From: Roseococcus sp. SYP-B2431
GTDB lineage: Bacteria; Pseudomonadota; Alphaproteobacteria; Acetobacterales; Acetobacteraceae
Length of the DNA stretch: 64,000 nt
Direction: 5' to 3'
NCBI RefSeq assembly: GCF_004336745.1
Contig: NZ_SJXD01000022.1
Location: 496,001-560,000, forward strand
The position numbers were made by a program, and so were the translations under genes. The notes under the pieces are model-generated. The model was not told the origin of the DNA and made no database searches. It saw only the letters and a list, made by a program, of their open reading frames with translations. The first letter of the stretch is position 1, and each line of letters starts with the position of its first letter. Shown in pieces: positions 17,112 through 25,131 of this stretch.

Positions 17112-17843
17112 TCAGGCGGCCCGCTTCCAGGTCAGGACCAGCACATCCCGGCTGGAGGGGAGCGCATTATTGGCCGGCTGCACCGGCGTCACGCCATGCA
17201 TCACGCGGCGGTCGTCCAGGATGGTGAGGTCCAGCATCCCCTCCAGCGTGAAGCGCGCGAGCTCCCGGCCATCGTCGTCCGTCACGCGGGTCTCGCCGCC
17301 CTTCAGGTTGGTGCGCGCCAGCATGGCGATGAGGACCACGTCCACGCCGTCGTGATGCACGCCCTCGGGCGTCGGATGGCCCGGCGAATTGGGCTGCGCC
17401 TGGACGCGGAACTGGTGCATCTCGACGAACCAGCGCGTGGCCGGGTGCAGCCGGTCCGCCACGTCCCGGCCGAGGGCGAGCAGTCCCTGGCAAAAGGGAT
17501 TGGCGACCGCCGCGTCCTCCACCGGCGCGAACCAGCGGTCCACGCCGCCGTTCAGGGTGTTGTGCACCGTCGCCTGGAAATGCGCGCGATGCAGGCCGCG
17601 GCGGTGGCCGGCCTCGCCGGGGATCGCCAGGAAGTTGGCCAGCCGGCGCAGGCGATAGCGACCGCCGTCGCGCATGAAGCCGTCCGTCTCCAGCCGCTGC
17701 CAGCTTCCGGCGAAGTCGCGCAGCTCCGCATCCGAGCCGCGGAGCGTCGCGCGGACCTCGGCGGGGCTGCGCCGGGCGTAGCCCCGCTCCGCGACCTCGT
17801 CGGCGATGCTGTCCAGGGTCAGGCTCCCCAGGGTCGAGCTCAT
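17112..17843 (-). CDS. 2OG-Fe(II) dioxygenase family protein (BsmA/IDO-like)
   Basis: 243 aa. The GVHHDGVDVVLIAML segment gives the iron ligands His163 and Asp165, His216 (VMHGVTP) is the distal ligand, and Arg232 (SRDVLVLTW) is the likely 2-oxoglutarate binder. RWFVEMHQFRVQAQ before it and GGETRVTDDDGRELARFTL after it match the 2OG-Fe dioxygenase group (PF10014) that includes L-isoleucine-4-hydroxylase and biofilm protein BsmA. It would hydroxylate a free amino acid or similar molecule, which remains to be identified. Its ATG overlaps the stop of the CCG-domain gene upstream, so the two are made together. Confidence 0.87.
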   Translation of the reverse strand: MSSTLGSLTLDSIADEVAERGYARRSPAEVRATLRGSDAELRDFAGSWQRLETDGFMRDGGRYRLRRLANFLAIPGEAGHRRGLHRAHFQATVHNTLNGGVDRWFAPVEDAAVANPFCQGLLALGRDVADRLHPATRWFVEMHQFRVQAQPNSPGHPTPEGVHHDGVDVVLIAMLARTNLKGGETRVTDDDGRELARFTLEGMLDLTILDDRRVMHGVTPVQPANNALPSSRDVLVLTWKRAA

Positions 17844-18604
17844 GGCGCCTCTCCGATCGGCGGGGCCTCGCGCGTCATATCCGCCAGAACTTCGGCGACG
17901 TGGCGCACATGCACGTCGCTGCCCTCGCGCCGCAGCCGGCCCGCGAGATTCAGCAGGCAGCCCATATCGCCCGCGAGGAGCGTGCCGGCCCCCGTCGCGG
18001 CCACGTCCTTGACCTTGTCGGCGACCATGCGGGTGGAGATCTCGGGGTACTTCACGCAGAAGGTGCCGCCGAAGCCGCAGCAGATCTCGGGCTCCGCGAG
18101 CTCGGCGATGTCGAGCCCCTCGACCGTGCCGAGCAGCCGGCGCGGCTGCGCCTTGACGCCGAGCTCGCGCAGGCCGGCACAGCTGTCGTGATAGGTGACG
18201 GTGCCGTCGTATTGCGCCTTCACCCGGTCCATCTTCATCACGTCGGTGAGGAAGGAGACGAGCTCGTGGGTCCTGGCCGCCATGGCCTCGGCCTTGCCGC
18301 GATACTGCGGATCGGTGTCGCCGAAGAGGCCCGGATAGTGGTGCGCCATCATCCCGCCGCAGGAGCCTGAGGGCGCCACGACATAGTCGTAGGCCGAAAA
18401 ATGATCGATCACCTGCCGGGCGATCGCCTGGGCCGACGCCCGGTCGCCGCCGTTGAAGGCGGGTTGGCCACAGCAGGTCTGTGCCTCGGGAACGATGACC
18501 TCGCAGCCGGCCTCCTCGAGAAGCCGGATCGCCGCGAAGCCGACCGTGGGCCGGTAGAGGTCCACGAGGCAGGTGACGAAGAGGGCAACGCGGGGCTTGG
18601 CCAT
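17840..18604 (-). CDS. CCG-domain (Fe-S)-binding protein, LutA/GlcF-like
   Basis: 254 aa. Two cysteine-rich CCG repeats are visible: TCCGQPAFNGG (Cys44-Cys45) with SGSCGGMM (Cys82), and HDSCAGLRELG (Cys142) with ICCGFGGTFCVKYPEIS (Cys175, Cys176, Cys183). This is the LutA/YkgE layout, the subunit of L-lactate utilisation complexes carrying a non-cubane iron-sulfur site. Length matches LutA (about 240). LutB and LutC are absent in this window. The ATG at 18604 is chosen because the upstream extension is low-complexity. Coupled by a 4-base overlap to a 2OG-Fe dioxygenase, an unusual partner. Confidence 0.88.
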   Translation of the reverse strand: MAKPRVALFVTCLVDLYRPTVGFAAIRLLEEAGCEVIVPEAQTCCGQPAFNGGDRASAQAIARQVIDHFSAYDYVVAPSGSCGGMMAHHYPGLFGDTDPQYRGKAEAMAARTHELVSFLTDVMKMDRVKAQYDGTVTYHDSCAGLRELGVKAQPRRLLGTVEGLDIAELAEPEICCGFGGTFCVKYPEISTRMVADKVKDVAATGAGTLLAGDMGCLLNLAGRLRREGSDVHVRHVAEVLADMTREAPPIGEAP

Positions 18605-18945
18605 GCGAGGGAGGCTATCGCCCTTTTGCCATCTCCCGAAAGGGAGGAGGCGTTGCATGGTGCGGTCCGCAGGGGTGCGGACGGCGCAGGGGACCGGACC
18701 AATTCGACGCCGCACCTCCGGGAGATTGGTCCGCCATGCGCTTCGGATCGTGACACCCACGCGACAAAATGGGGGATGGAATTCCAGGCATAGATCAAAG
18801 AGATTCCGCATCGAGAGCAATCACTCTGTCACGACCTGAATACTTCAAGTCGGCAGATCAGGGCATTCTCAATATCGATGGTTCTATCGACCTTATTCCA
18901 TGCGGATAGGGCCGGTCGGTCCATGCACTCGTCGTGGGGGAGTTC
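18605..18945. other. 341-base intergenic region between divergent genes
   Basis: It separates the CCG-protein gene (minus) from the lipase gene (plus), so it should hold both promoters. Base composition drops toward A/T from about 18760 on (ATAGATCAAAGAGATTCC, CTCAATATCGATGGTTCTAT). I see no reading frame worth calling, no terminator and no convincing -35/-10 pair. Confidence 0.5.
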
Positions 18946-19671
18946 ATGTACGACATTTTGGGTATGGCCAAGATTGCCGACGACATTTATTCGGATGCCA
19001 GCAACTCTACGATGTTGAAGGATTGGTCCACCGGACAGATCCAGGACCTCTACGAGAACGACAACTTCCGCGCCCGCGTCTATTGGAGGACCGGCCGGGC
19101 CCGCATCGCCTGCGTCTGCTTCCGGGGGACCGCCAATTGGAAGGACACCGTCTACGCCGATATCGGCGGGATCGGCCTCGGGCTGAATGCCCTCGCCATG
19201 AAGATCAACGACGCCGTCACCTTCACCTCCATGATCGCCCGGAAGGCCGATATCGTCTGGTTGACGGGCCATTCGCTCGGGGGCGCCTTCGTCCAGATCG
19301 TGGGCGCCATCTGCCAGCTTCCGGGCGTGACCTGGAACGCGCCGGGCTGCCTCGCCCTGATGAACCAGATGTCGTCCAATCCCGTGCGTGCCTTGGTGGG
19401 CGGCGCCGGGTCAGCGGGGGTGAGCATGCTGTCCAGCCTGATCACGGCCGGGATCGGCGGCCAGGTCGTGACCCTGCTCAACAAGGCTGCGGCGGCAGGG
19501 GGCGATGACGCCTTCGCGCCCATCGTCAATTTCCGGGGGAACATGGACCCGGTGAGCCTGGTCGGCGCCCATGTCGGCCTGCCGCTCCAGACCATCCAGC
19601 TCGCCAGCCAGAGCCCGCACCCGCACAGCATGGTGCCGCTGATCCAGGCGCTGGAGAACCGGACGCGCTGA
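18946..19671 (+). CDS. Class-3 lipase-like alpha/beta hydrolase
   Basis: 241 aa. The fold markers are ordered as in lipase class 3 (PF01764): YDILGMAKIADDIY at the start, CFRGTANWKDTVYADI (oxyanion region, residues 58-72), TGHSLGGAFVQ with nucleophile Ser110, NFRGNMDPVSL with Asp201, and SPHPHSM with His225/His227 as the third triad member. No signal peptide is seen, so it is cytosolic or exported by a specialised route. The ATG at 18946 follows GGGGGAG; a GTG at 18934 is also in frame. Residues 148-185 form a Gly/Ala-rich, moderately hydrophobic insert. It stands alone; the substrate (acylglycerol, phospholipid or polyester) is unknown. Confidence 0.82.
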   Translation: MYDILGMAKIADDIYSDASNSTMLKDWSTGQIQDLYENDNFRARVYWRTGRARIACVCFRGTANWKDTVYADIGGIGLGLNALAMKINDAVTFTSMIARKADIVWLTGHSLGGAFVQIVGAICQLPGVTWNAPGCLALMNQMSSNPVRALVGGAGSAGVSMLSSLITAGIGGQVVTLLNKAAAAGGDDAFAPIVNFRGNMDPVSLVGAHVGLPLQTIQLASQSPHPHSMVPLIQALENRTR

Positions 19672-19673
19672 GT

Positions 19674-21482
19674 TCAGGCCCCCAGCTCCTCGCGCAGCAG
19701 CTCCAGCCTGAGCCACTCCTCCTCGGCCGCCTCCAGCGCGGCCTGGCGCTCGGCCAGGGCCGCGGTGCGCTGCTGGAAGCCCTTCGGATCGCGCGCATAC
19801 AGGCCGGGATCGGCCAGCCAGTTCTGCAGCACGCCGATCTCCTTCTGCAGCTTCTCCATCGTCGCCGGCAGCGTCGTCAGCGCGTGCTGGTCCTTGAAGC
19901 TCAGCCGCTTCGCGGAAGCCGCGGGCTGCGCGCGCGGGACCGCGGCCTCGCGCGCCGGAGCCGCCTTGGCCACGCTCCGCGCCTGCACCCCTTCCCCGCG
20001 CTGGCCGAGCATATCGGAATAGCCGCCGGCATAATCCTGCCAGCGGCCGTTCCCCTCCGCCATGATGATCCCGGTGCAGACGCGGTCGAGGAAGTCGCGG
20101 TCATGGCTGACCAGCAGCACCGTGCCGGCATAGTCGGCCAGCATGTCCTCCAGCAGGTCGAGCGTCTCGAGGTCGAGGTCGTTGGTCGGCTCGTCGAGCA
20201 CCAGCAGGTTGGAGGGGGCGGCCAGCGCCTTGGCCAGCAGCACCCGGCCCCGCTCGCCGCCGGAGAGCTTCCCGACGGGCGTCCGCGCCTGCTCGGGGCT
20301 GAACAGGAAGTCCTGCATATAGCCGATGACGTGGCGCGGCTTGCCGTCGACCCAGACCTGGTCGCCATTGCCGTCCGTCAGCGTGTCGGCCAGGCTCCGT
20401 GCGGGGTCGAGCGTGGCGCGCAGCTGGTCCAGCGCCCGCATGGCGATGTTGGTGCCGAGCTTCACCGTCCCCGCATCCGGCGGCAGCTTGCCGATGAGGA
20501 TGTTGAGCAGCGTCGTCTTGCCCGCGCCATTGGCGCCGACGATGCCGATCCGGTCGCCCTTGATGATGCGGGTCGAGAAGTTCCGCAGGATCGGCGTCTC
20601 GCCCCAGGCCTTCTCCACGCCCTCGGCGGTGATGACCAGCTGGCCCGACGAGGACGCCTCGGCCGCCTGCATGTTCACCGTCCCGGTCGGCTTGATCCGC
20701 TCGCGCCGCGCCGCCCGCAGCGCCTGCAGCTCGCCCACGCGGCGCATGTTGCGCTTGCGGCGGCCGGAGACGCCGTGCCGCAGCCAATGCTCCTCGCGCA
20801 GGATCTGCCGGCCGAGCTTGTGGGCCGCCTGCTCCTCCAGCTCGAGCTGCTCCTCCCGCCAGGCCTCGAACTCGCCGAAGCCGCGGTCCAGCCGCCGCGT
20901 GACGCCGCGGTCAAGCCAGAGCGTGGCGCGCGAGAGGCGGGACAGGAAGCGCCGGTCGTGGCTGATCAGCACCAGCGCCCCGCGCAGCGAGGCCAGCTCG
21001 CTTTCCAGCCATTCGATGGCCGGAAGGTCGAGATGGTTGGTCGGCTCGTCCAGCAGCAGGATGTCGGGCTGCGGCGCCAGGGCGCGGGCCAGCGCCGCCC
21101 GCCGCGCCTCGCCGCCGGAGAGGCGCGAGGGGTCCTCCTCGCCGGTCAGGCCCAGCCCCTCGAACAGGGCCCGCGCGCGGTGCGGATCGTCCGAGGGGCC
21201 GAGCCCCGCCATCACGTAGTCCTCGACGGTGCGATGGCCGGACAGGTCGGGCTCCTGCGGCAGGTAGCGCAGCGTGGCGCCGGGCTGGAGGAAGCGCGTG
21301 CCGCCCTCGGGCTCCAGCTCGCCGGCGGCGATGCGCAGCAGGGTGGACTTGCCGCTGCCGTTGCGCCCCACCAGCGCCAGCCGCTCGCCGGGCGAGACGG
21401 ACAGCCCCGCCCCATGCAGGAGCGGCGAATTGCCGAGGGTGAAGCGGATATTGTCGAGCAGCAGAAGGGGGGGTGCGGCCAT
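19674..21482 (-). CDS. ABC-F ATPase, Uup-like
   Basis: 602 aa. Two ABC domains lie in tandem with no membrane part: Walker A VGRNGSGKSTLLR and signature RLSGGEARRAALARAL in the first, VGANGAGKTTLLN and KLSGGERGRVLLAKAL in the second, each followed by LLLDEPTN. The linker is the charged arm typical of ABC-F ribosome factors. A C-terminal tail from about residue 520 (LTTLPATMEKLQKEIGVLQNWLADPGLY) is the coiled coil found in Uup. Such proteins rescue or tune ribosomes; Uup also affects transposon excision and branched DNA. The ATG at 21482 gives the normal length. Confidence 0.92.
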   Translation of the reverse strand: MAAPPLLLLDNIRFTLGNSPLLHGAGLSVSPGERLALVGRNGSGKSTLLRIAAGELEPEGGTRFLQPGATLRYLPQEPDLSGHRTVEDYVMAGLGPSDDPHRARALFEGLGLTGEEDPSRLSGGEARRAALARALAPQPDILLLDEPTNHLDLPAIEWLESELASLRGALVLISHDRRFLSRLSRATLWLDRGVTRRLDRGFGEFEAWREEQLELEEQAAHKLGRQILREEHWLRHGVSGRRKRNMRRVGELQALRAARRERIKPTGTVNMQAAEASSSGQLVITAEGVEKAWGETPILRNFSTRIIKGDRIGIVGANGAGKTTLLNILIGKLPPDAGTVKLGTNIAMRALDQLRATLDPARSLADTLTDGNGDQVWVDGKPRHVIGYMQDFLFSPEQARTPVGKLSGGERGRVLLAKALAAPSNLLVLDEPTNDLDLETLDLLEDMLADYAGTVLLVSHDRDFLDRVCTGIIMAEGNGRWQDYAGGYSDMLGQRGEGVQARSVAKAAPAREAAVPRAQPAASAKRLSFKDQHALTTLPATMEKLQKEIGVLQNWLADPGLYARDPKGFQQRTAALAERQAALEAAEEEWLRLELLREELGA

Positions 21483-21576
21483 GCCCGGGGCGATGGCCCG
21501 CCCGTCACGGCGCGTCAAGCTCTGGACAATCCTCACGGCGCCGACTTCCATGGCGCCGAAGGCGGCGGAGGCAAGC

Positions 21577-22761
21577 ATGTCCGACAGCGGAGGCAGTGAG
21601 TCTGGCAGCCCCTGGACCAATCCCGGCGGCGCCCCCGGCGGGGCGGACACCTTCACCTCCACCAGCTCGCAATCCTGGTTCTCCCGCATCGGCTCGGCGC
21701 TGGTCGGCCTGCTCATTGGGCTGGTCCTGATCCCCGGCTCGGGGTTTCTCCTGTTCTGGAACGAGGGGCGGGCCGTGCAGACGGCGCGCTCGCTCACCGA
21801 AGGCGCCGGCCTCGTGCGCGACGTCCCCGCCGACCGGCCGGATGGGGCGAATGAAGGCCGGCTGGTGCATGTCTCCGGCCCGGTGCGGGTCGGCCAGGTG
21901 CCGCTCGACGCCGAGCTGGACGCGAGGCCGCCCGACGGCACGCTGCGGCTGGTGCGCAACGTCGAGATGTTCCAGTGGCTCGAGGAGAACCGCAGCGAGA
22001 CCCGCACGCGGCTCGGTGGCGGGACCGAGACGGTCACCACCAGCACCTATCGCCGCGGCTGGCATGACGGGCGCGTGGATTCCAGCCGCTTCCGCCAGCC
22101 GGACGGACACCAGAATCCCGCGCTCCGGTATCAGCCGCGCAGCTTCAACGCCCAGGGCGTAACGCTGGGCGGCTTCCGCCTCTCCGACCAGCAGATCGGC
22201 GGCCTGCCGGCGGACCAGACGCTGAGCCTCCCTTCCGGCGACAGCACCCGCTACATCGGCGGGGACCCGAACAACCCGCGCGTCGGCGACCTTCGCATCA
22301 CCTGGCGCTATGCCCAGCCCAGCGACGTTTCCGTCATCGCCGCGCAGGCCGGCGACGCCTTCGGCCCCTATGCGACCAATGCCGGCGACCGGCTGATGCT
22401 CATCCGCGCCGGCACCGTGCCGGCGCCGGCGATGTTCCAGCAGGCGCAGGACGACAATGCGCTGCTGACCTGGATCCTGCGCCTCGTGGGCGTGGTGCTG
22501 ATGTTCGTCGGCTGGGCGCTGCTCTTCAATCCGCTGAAGGTGCTGGCCGACGTGATCCCGCCGCTGGGCGCCGTCGTCGGCTTCGGGACCGGCGCGCTGG
22601 CGGCCGTGCTCACGGCGCTGGTCGCGCCGGTCGTCATCGCGATCGCCTGGCTGTTCTACCGGCCGCTGGTCGGCATCGCGATCCTCGCCGCCGGTCTCGC
22701 CCTCGCCTATGGATTCACGCGGCTGCGCCGACGCAGGCCGCAACAGGAGAAATTGGCATGA
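21577..22761 (+). CDS. TMEM43-family membrane protein
   Basis: 394 aa. After a low-complexity Ser/Gly N-terminus comes one membrane segment (SRIGSALVGLLIGLVLIPGSGFLLF, about 36-60), followed by WNEGRAVQTARSLTEGAGLV. That block and the later GRLVHVSGPVRVGQVPLDAEL and VEMFQWLEENRS are the TMEM43/DUF1625 pattern. A large soluble domain follows, and the last 110 residues hold three further hydrophobic segments (LLTWILRLVGVVLMFVGWALLF and after). In eukaryotes TMEM43 is a nuclear-envelope/ER protein; the bacterial role is unknown. The stop overlaps the SDR start as ATGA. Confidence 0.88.
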   Translation: MSDSGGSESGSPWTNPGGAPGGADTFTSTSSQSWFSRIGSALVGLLIGLVLIPGSGFLLFWNEGRAVQTARSLTEGAGLVRDVPADRPDGANEGRLVHVSGPVRVGQVPLDAELDARPPDGTLRLVRNVEMFQWLEENRSETRTRLGGGTETVTTSTYRRGWHDGRVDSSRFRQPDGHQNPALRYQPRSFNAQGVTLGGFRLSDQQIGGLPADQTLSLPSGDSTRYIGGDPNNPRVGDLRITWRYAQPSDVSVIAAQAGDAFGPYATNAGDRLMLIRAGTVPAPAMFQQAQDDNALLTWILRLVGVVLMFVGWALLFNPLKVLADVIPPLGAVVGFGTGALAAVLTALVAPVVIAIAWLFYRPLVGIAILAAGLALAYGFTRLRRRRPQQEKLA

Positions 22762-23495
22762 GCTTCGACTTCACCGGCAAGCGCGTCATCGTCTGCGGCG
22801 GCAGCAAGGGCATCGGGCGCAGCGTGGCGCTGGGCTTCGCCAGGGCCGGCGCCGCCGTCTCGATCTGCGCGCGCGGCGCCGAGGCGCTGGCGGCCACCAA
22901 GGCGGAGATGGGCGCCAAGGCCCATGCCGCGAGCTGCGACCTGGGCGACAAGGATTCGGTGAACGGCTACATCGCCGGGGCGATCGGCGCGCTCGGCGGC
23001 CTCGACATCCTGGTGAACAACGCCAGCGGCTTCGGCATGGTCGACACCGAGGAGGGCTGGAACTCCGCGCTGAACGTGGACGTGCTCGCCACCTTCCGCG
23101 CCAGCCGCGCCGGGCTGGACGCGCTGAAGGCCAGCAAGGGCAGCATCGTCAACGTCTCGTCGATCTCCGGCTACCGCGCCTCGACGCGCAGCCCGGTCTA
23201 CAACGCGGTGAAGGCGCTGCTCATCAACTACACCATGAGCCAGGCCTCGCTCTTCGCGGCGGACGGCATCCGGGTGAACGCGGTGGCGCCGGGCTCCATC
23301 GAGTTCCCGGGCGGCAGCTGGGAGAAGCGGAAGACCGAGGCGCCGGCCCTCTACAACGCCACGCTGGGCAGCATCCCCTTCGGCCGCATGGGCACGCCGG
23401 AGGAGGTGGCCAATGTGGTGCTGTTCCTGGCCTCGCCGCTGGCGAGCTGGGTCACCGGCCACACGGTGGTGGTGGATGGCGGCCAGCTGCTTTAA
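22758..23495 (+). CDS. SDR family oxidoreductase
   Basis: 245 aa classical short-chain dehydrogenase. The cofactor loop is GGSKGIG (14-20), with ICARG after strand 2 (a pattern tolerant of NADP), NNAS at 87-90 and a catalytic Tyr148-x3-Lys152 (VYNAVK). The C-terminal RMGTPEEVANVVLFLAS and VTGHTVVVDGG are standard. The substrate cannot be read from sequence. It is coupled to the TMEM43-like gene, a link without an obvious explanation. Its TAA stop is the first codon of a family A repeat. Confidence 0.92.
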   Translation: MSFDFTGKRVIVCGGSKGIGRSVALGFARAGAAVSICARGAEALAATKAEMGAKAHAASCDLGDKDSVNGYIAGAIGALGGLDILVNNASGFGMVDTEEGWNSALNVDVLATFRASRAGLDALKASKGSIVNVSSISGYRASTRSPVYNAVKALLINYTMSQASLFAADGIRVNAVAPGSIEFPGGSWEKRKTEAPALYNATLGSIPFGRMGTPEEVANVVLFLASPLASWVTGHTVVVDGGQLL

Positions 23496-23598
23496 GAGCC
23501 TTCTTCGTTCGCAAGGGCTCACTGCAAAGTCTCTAGCCGTTTTTTTTCGAGCATCTTTATCCGACCGGACGATTCCGTCTGGTCGGATGATGCTCTAG
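23495..23598 (+). repeat. Structured repeat family A, copy 2
   Basis: It begins in the TAA stop of the SDR gene. First hairpin: GAGCCTT...AAGGGCTC. Second hairpin: GAGCATC-TTT-ATCCGACCGGACG, loop ATTC, then CGTCTGGTCGGATGATGCTC, a stem of about 20 bp with one internal loop. Closest relatives in the window are 5928-6018 (minus) and 38665-38768 (plus). Differences between copies keep the stem paired (see findings). Confidence 0.88.
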
Positions 23599-23624
23599 CC
23601 GGCCATCCCGGCCCGAGCGGCGCC

Positions 23625-24050
23625 TCAGTCGCTGATCGGGCCGGAGCGCAGCTTCTTGGTGGCGCCGTGCTTCGTCTTGCTGTCCATCCGCCGCGTCTGC
23701 GAGCCCTTGGTGGGCCTGGTCTTGCGGCGGACGGGCGGCGGCGGGGCGGCCGCCTCGCGGAGGAGCTCGGCCAGCCGCTCCAGCGCATCCTCCCGGTTCC
23801 GCAACTGGGACCGGTGCTGCTGGGCGAAGATGACGATCTCGCCGCTGTCGGTCATCCGCTGGCCGGCGATGGCGCGCAGCCGCATCTTGATCCGGTCGGA
23901 CAGGACGGGCGAGGCGAAGGCGTCGAAGCGCAGCTGAACGGCCGTGGACGCCTTCTGGACATGCTGCCCGCCCGCGCCGCTCGCGCGGACGAAGGTCTCC
24001 GAGATCTCCTCGTCCGGGATCGAGAGCTTGGGGGAGATGCGTAGGGGCAT
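23625..24050 (-). CDS. arfB: Alternative ribosome-rescue factor / peptidyl-tRNA hydrolase ArfB
   Basis: 141 aa (E. coli ArfB is 140). It hydrolyses peptidyl-tRNA on stalled ribosomes lacking a stop codon. The GGQ motif is at 27-29 within VRASGAGGQHVQKASTAVQLRF, and the basic C-terminal tail (KTRPTKGSQTRRMDSKTKHG, then ATKKLR) inserts into the empty mRNA channel. Both parts are complete. The ATG at 24050 is chosen by comparison with the family; upstream codons are not conserved in character. It is transcribed toward the repeat after the SDR gene. Confidence 0.93.
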   Translation of the reverse strand: MPLRISPKLSIPDEEISETFVRASGAGGQHVQKASTAVQLRFDAFASPVLSDRIKMRLRAIAGQRMTDSGEIVIFAQQHRSQLRNREDALERLAELLREAAAPPPPVRRKTRPTKGSQTRRMDSKTKHGATKKLRSGPISD

Positions 24051-24151
24051 GGTCCGGCTTTTGGCGCGGAAAGCCGCGCCGGGGCCAGCCCTAAGATCGG
24101 ACCGCAGCAGGGCGAAGGCCCCGAAGGCGCGAATCCGATCGCCGGACAATG

Positions 24152-25090
24152 CTATTGCCGGCTGATGCCCAGCTCCTGCAGCAGCGCCCGGTTGGCCACG
24201 CTCTCCGCCACGAAGCGCTCGCGGAAGGTGGCGCCCGGCTGGAAGCTCGGCACGGCGTTCAGGCGCTCGGCGATGGTCCTGAAGCCCTCGCTCGTCACCG
24301 CGGTCTGGCAGGCGCGCTCGATGGTCTGGGCCATGGCGTCCGGCAGGTCGGCCGGGGCGATGAGGCCGCCATAGGTGGTGCCGGCCATGGGGTAGCCGAG
24401 CTCGGCGGTGCTCGGTACGTTCGGCAGGGCCGCCATCCGCTGCGAGCCGAGCACGGCCAGCACGCCGAGGCCCGTGGAGGCCGGGATCGAGGCGGCCTCG
24501 ACGAAGACATGCACCTGCCCCGCCAATGCCGCCTGCGAGAGCGGCCCGGCGCCGGTGAAGGGCACGTAGAGCCCGTCCACGCCGGCCGCGCGCAGCAGCT
24601 GCACGGTGAGGATGTGCTGCGTGCTGCCCACGCCGGGCGCCCCGTAGATCAGCGCCTCACGCCCGCTGCGCGCATGCGCGATCATGCCCCGGAAGTCGGA
24701 GAAGGGCGCGTTGCGGCCGAGGATCAGCACCTGCGGGTTGTCGTAGACCAGGCAGAGATAGCGAAAGCCCTCGGCCGTGTAGTTCACGTTCTGCAGGTAG
24801 GGCTGCGTGGTGATGGCGTTGTTGGGCGAGATGCCGATGGTGTAGCCGTCGCCGCGGGTCCGGTGGAGCTCGGCATTGCCGATGGCGCCGGCCGCGCCGC
24901 CGCGGTTCACGCCGACCACCGGCTGGCCCAGCGCCTTGGAGAGCTCGGCCTGCAGCGCGCGGGCCATGAGGTCCGTGTTGCCGCCGGGCGGGAAGGGGAT
25001 GATCATCTGCACGGGGCGATTGGGATAGGCCTCCTGCGCCGCGGCGGGCAGGGACAGCAGCAGGGCGGCCAGGGTCAGGAACCAGCGCAT
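24152..25090 (-). CDS. Bug-family tripartite tricarboxylate transporter binding protein
   Basis: 312 aa. Signal peptide RWFLTLAALLLSLPAAAQ with cleavage near residue 19, then YPNRPVQMIIPFPPGGNTDLMARAL, GVNRGGAAGAIGNAELHRTRGDGYTIG and YGAPGVGSTQHILTVQLL. The usual VENRPGA is VNRGGAAGA here. A GAGGAGACAC ribosome site precedes the ATG. It lies 41 bases after eutC on the same strand, so it may be in the ethanolamine operon; an amine ligand would be unusual for this family, so the link is only positional. No TctA/TctB nearby. Confidence 0.9.
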   Translation of the reverse strand: MRWFLTLAALLLSLPAAAQEAYPNRPVQMIIPFPPGGNTDLMARALQAELSKALGQPVVGVNRGGAAGAIGNAELHRTRGDGYTIGISPNNAITTQPYLQNVNYTAEGFRYLCLVYDNPQVLILGRNAPFSDFRGMIAHARSGREALIYGAPGVGSTQHILTVQLLRAAGVDGLYVPFTGAGPLSQAALAGQVHVFVEAASIPASTGLGVLAVLGSQRMAALPNVPSTAELGYPMAGTTYGGLIAPADLPDAMAQTIERACQTAVTSEGFRTIAERLNAVPSFQPGATFRERFVAESVANRALLQELGISRQ

Positions 25091-25131
25091 CTTCTTGTGT
25101 CTCCTCGTTGGTCCGCAGGCTAGGCAAAGCC

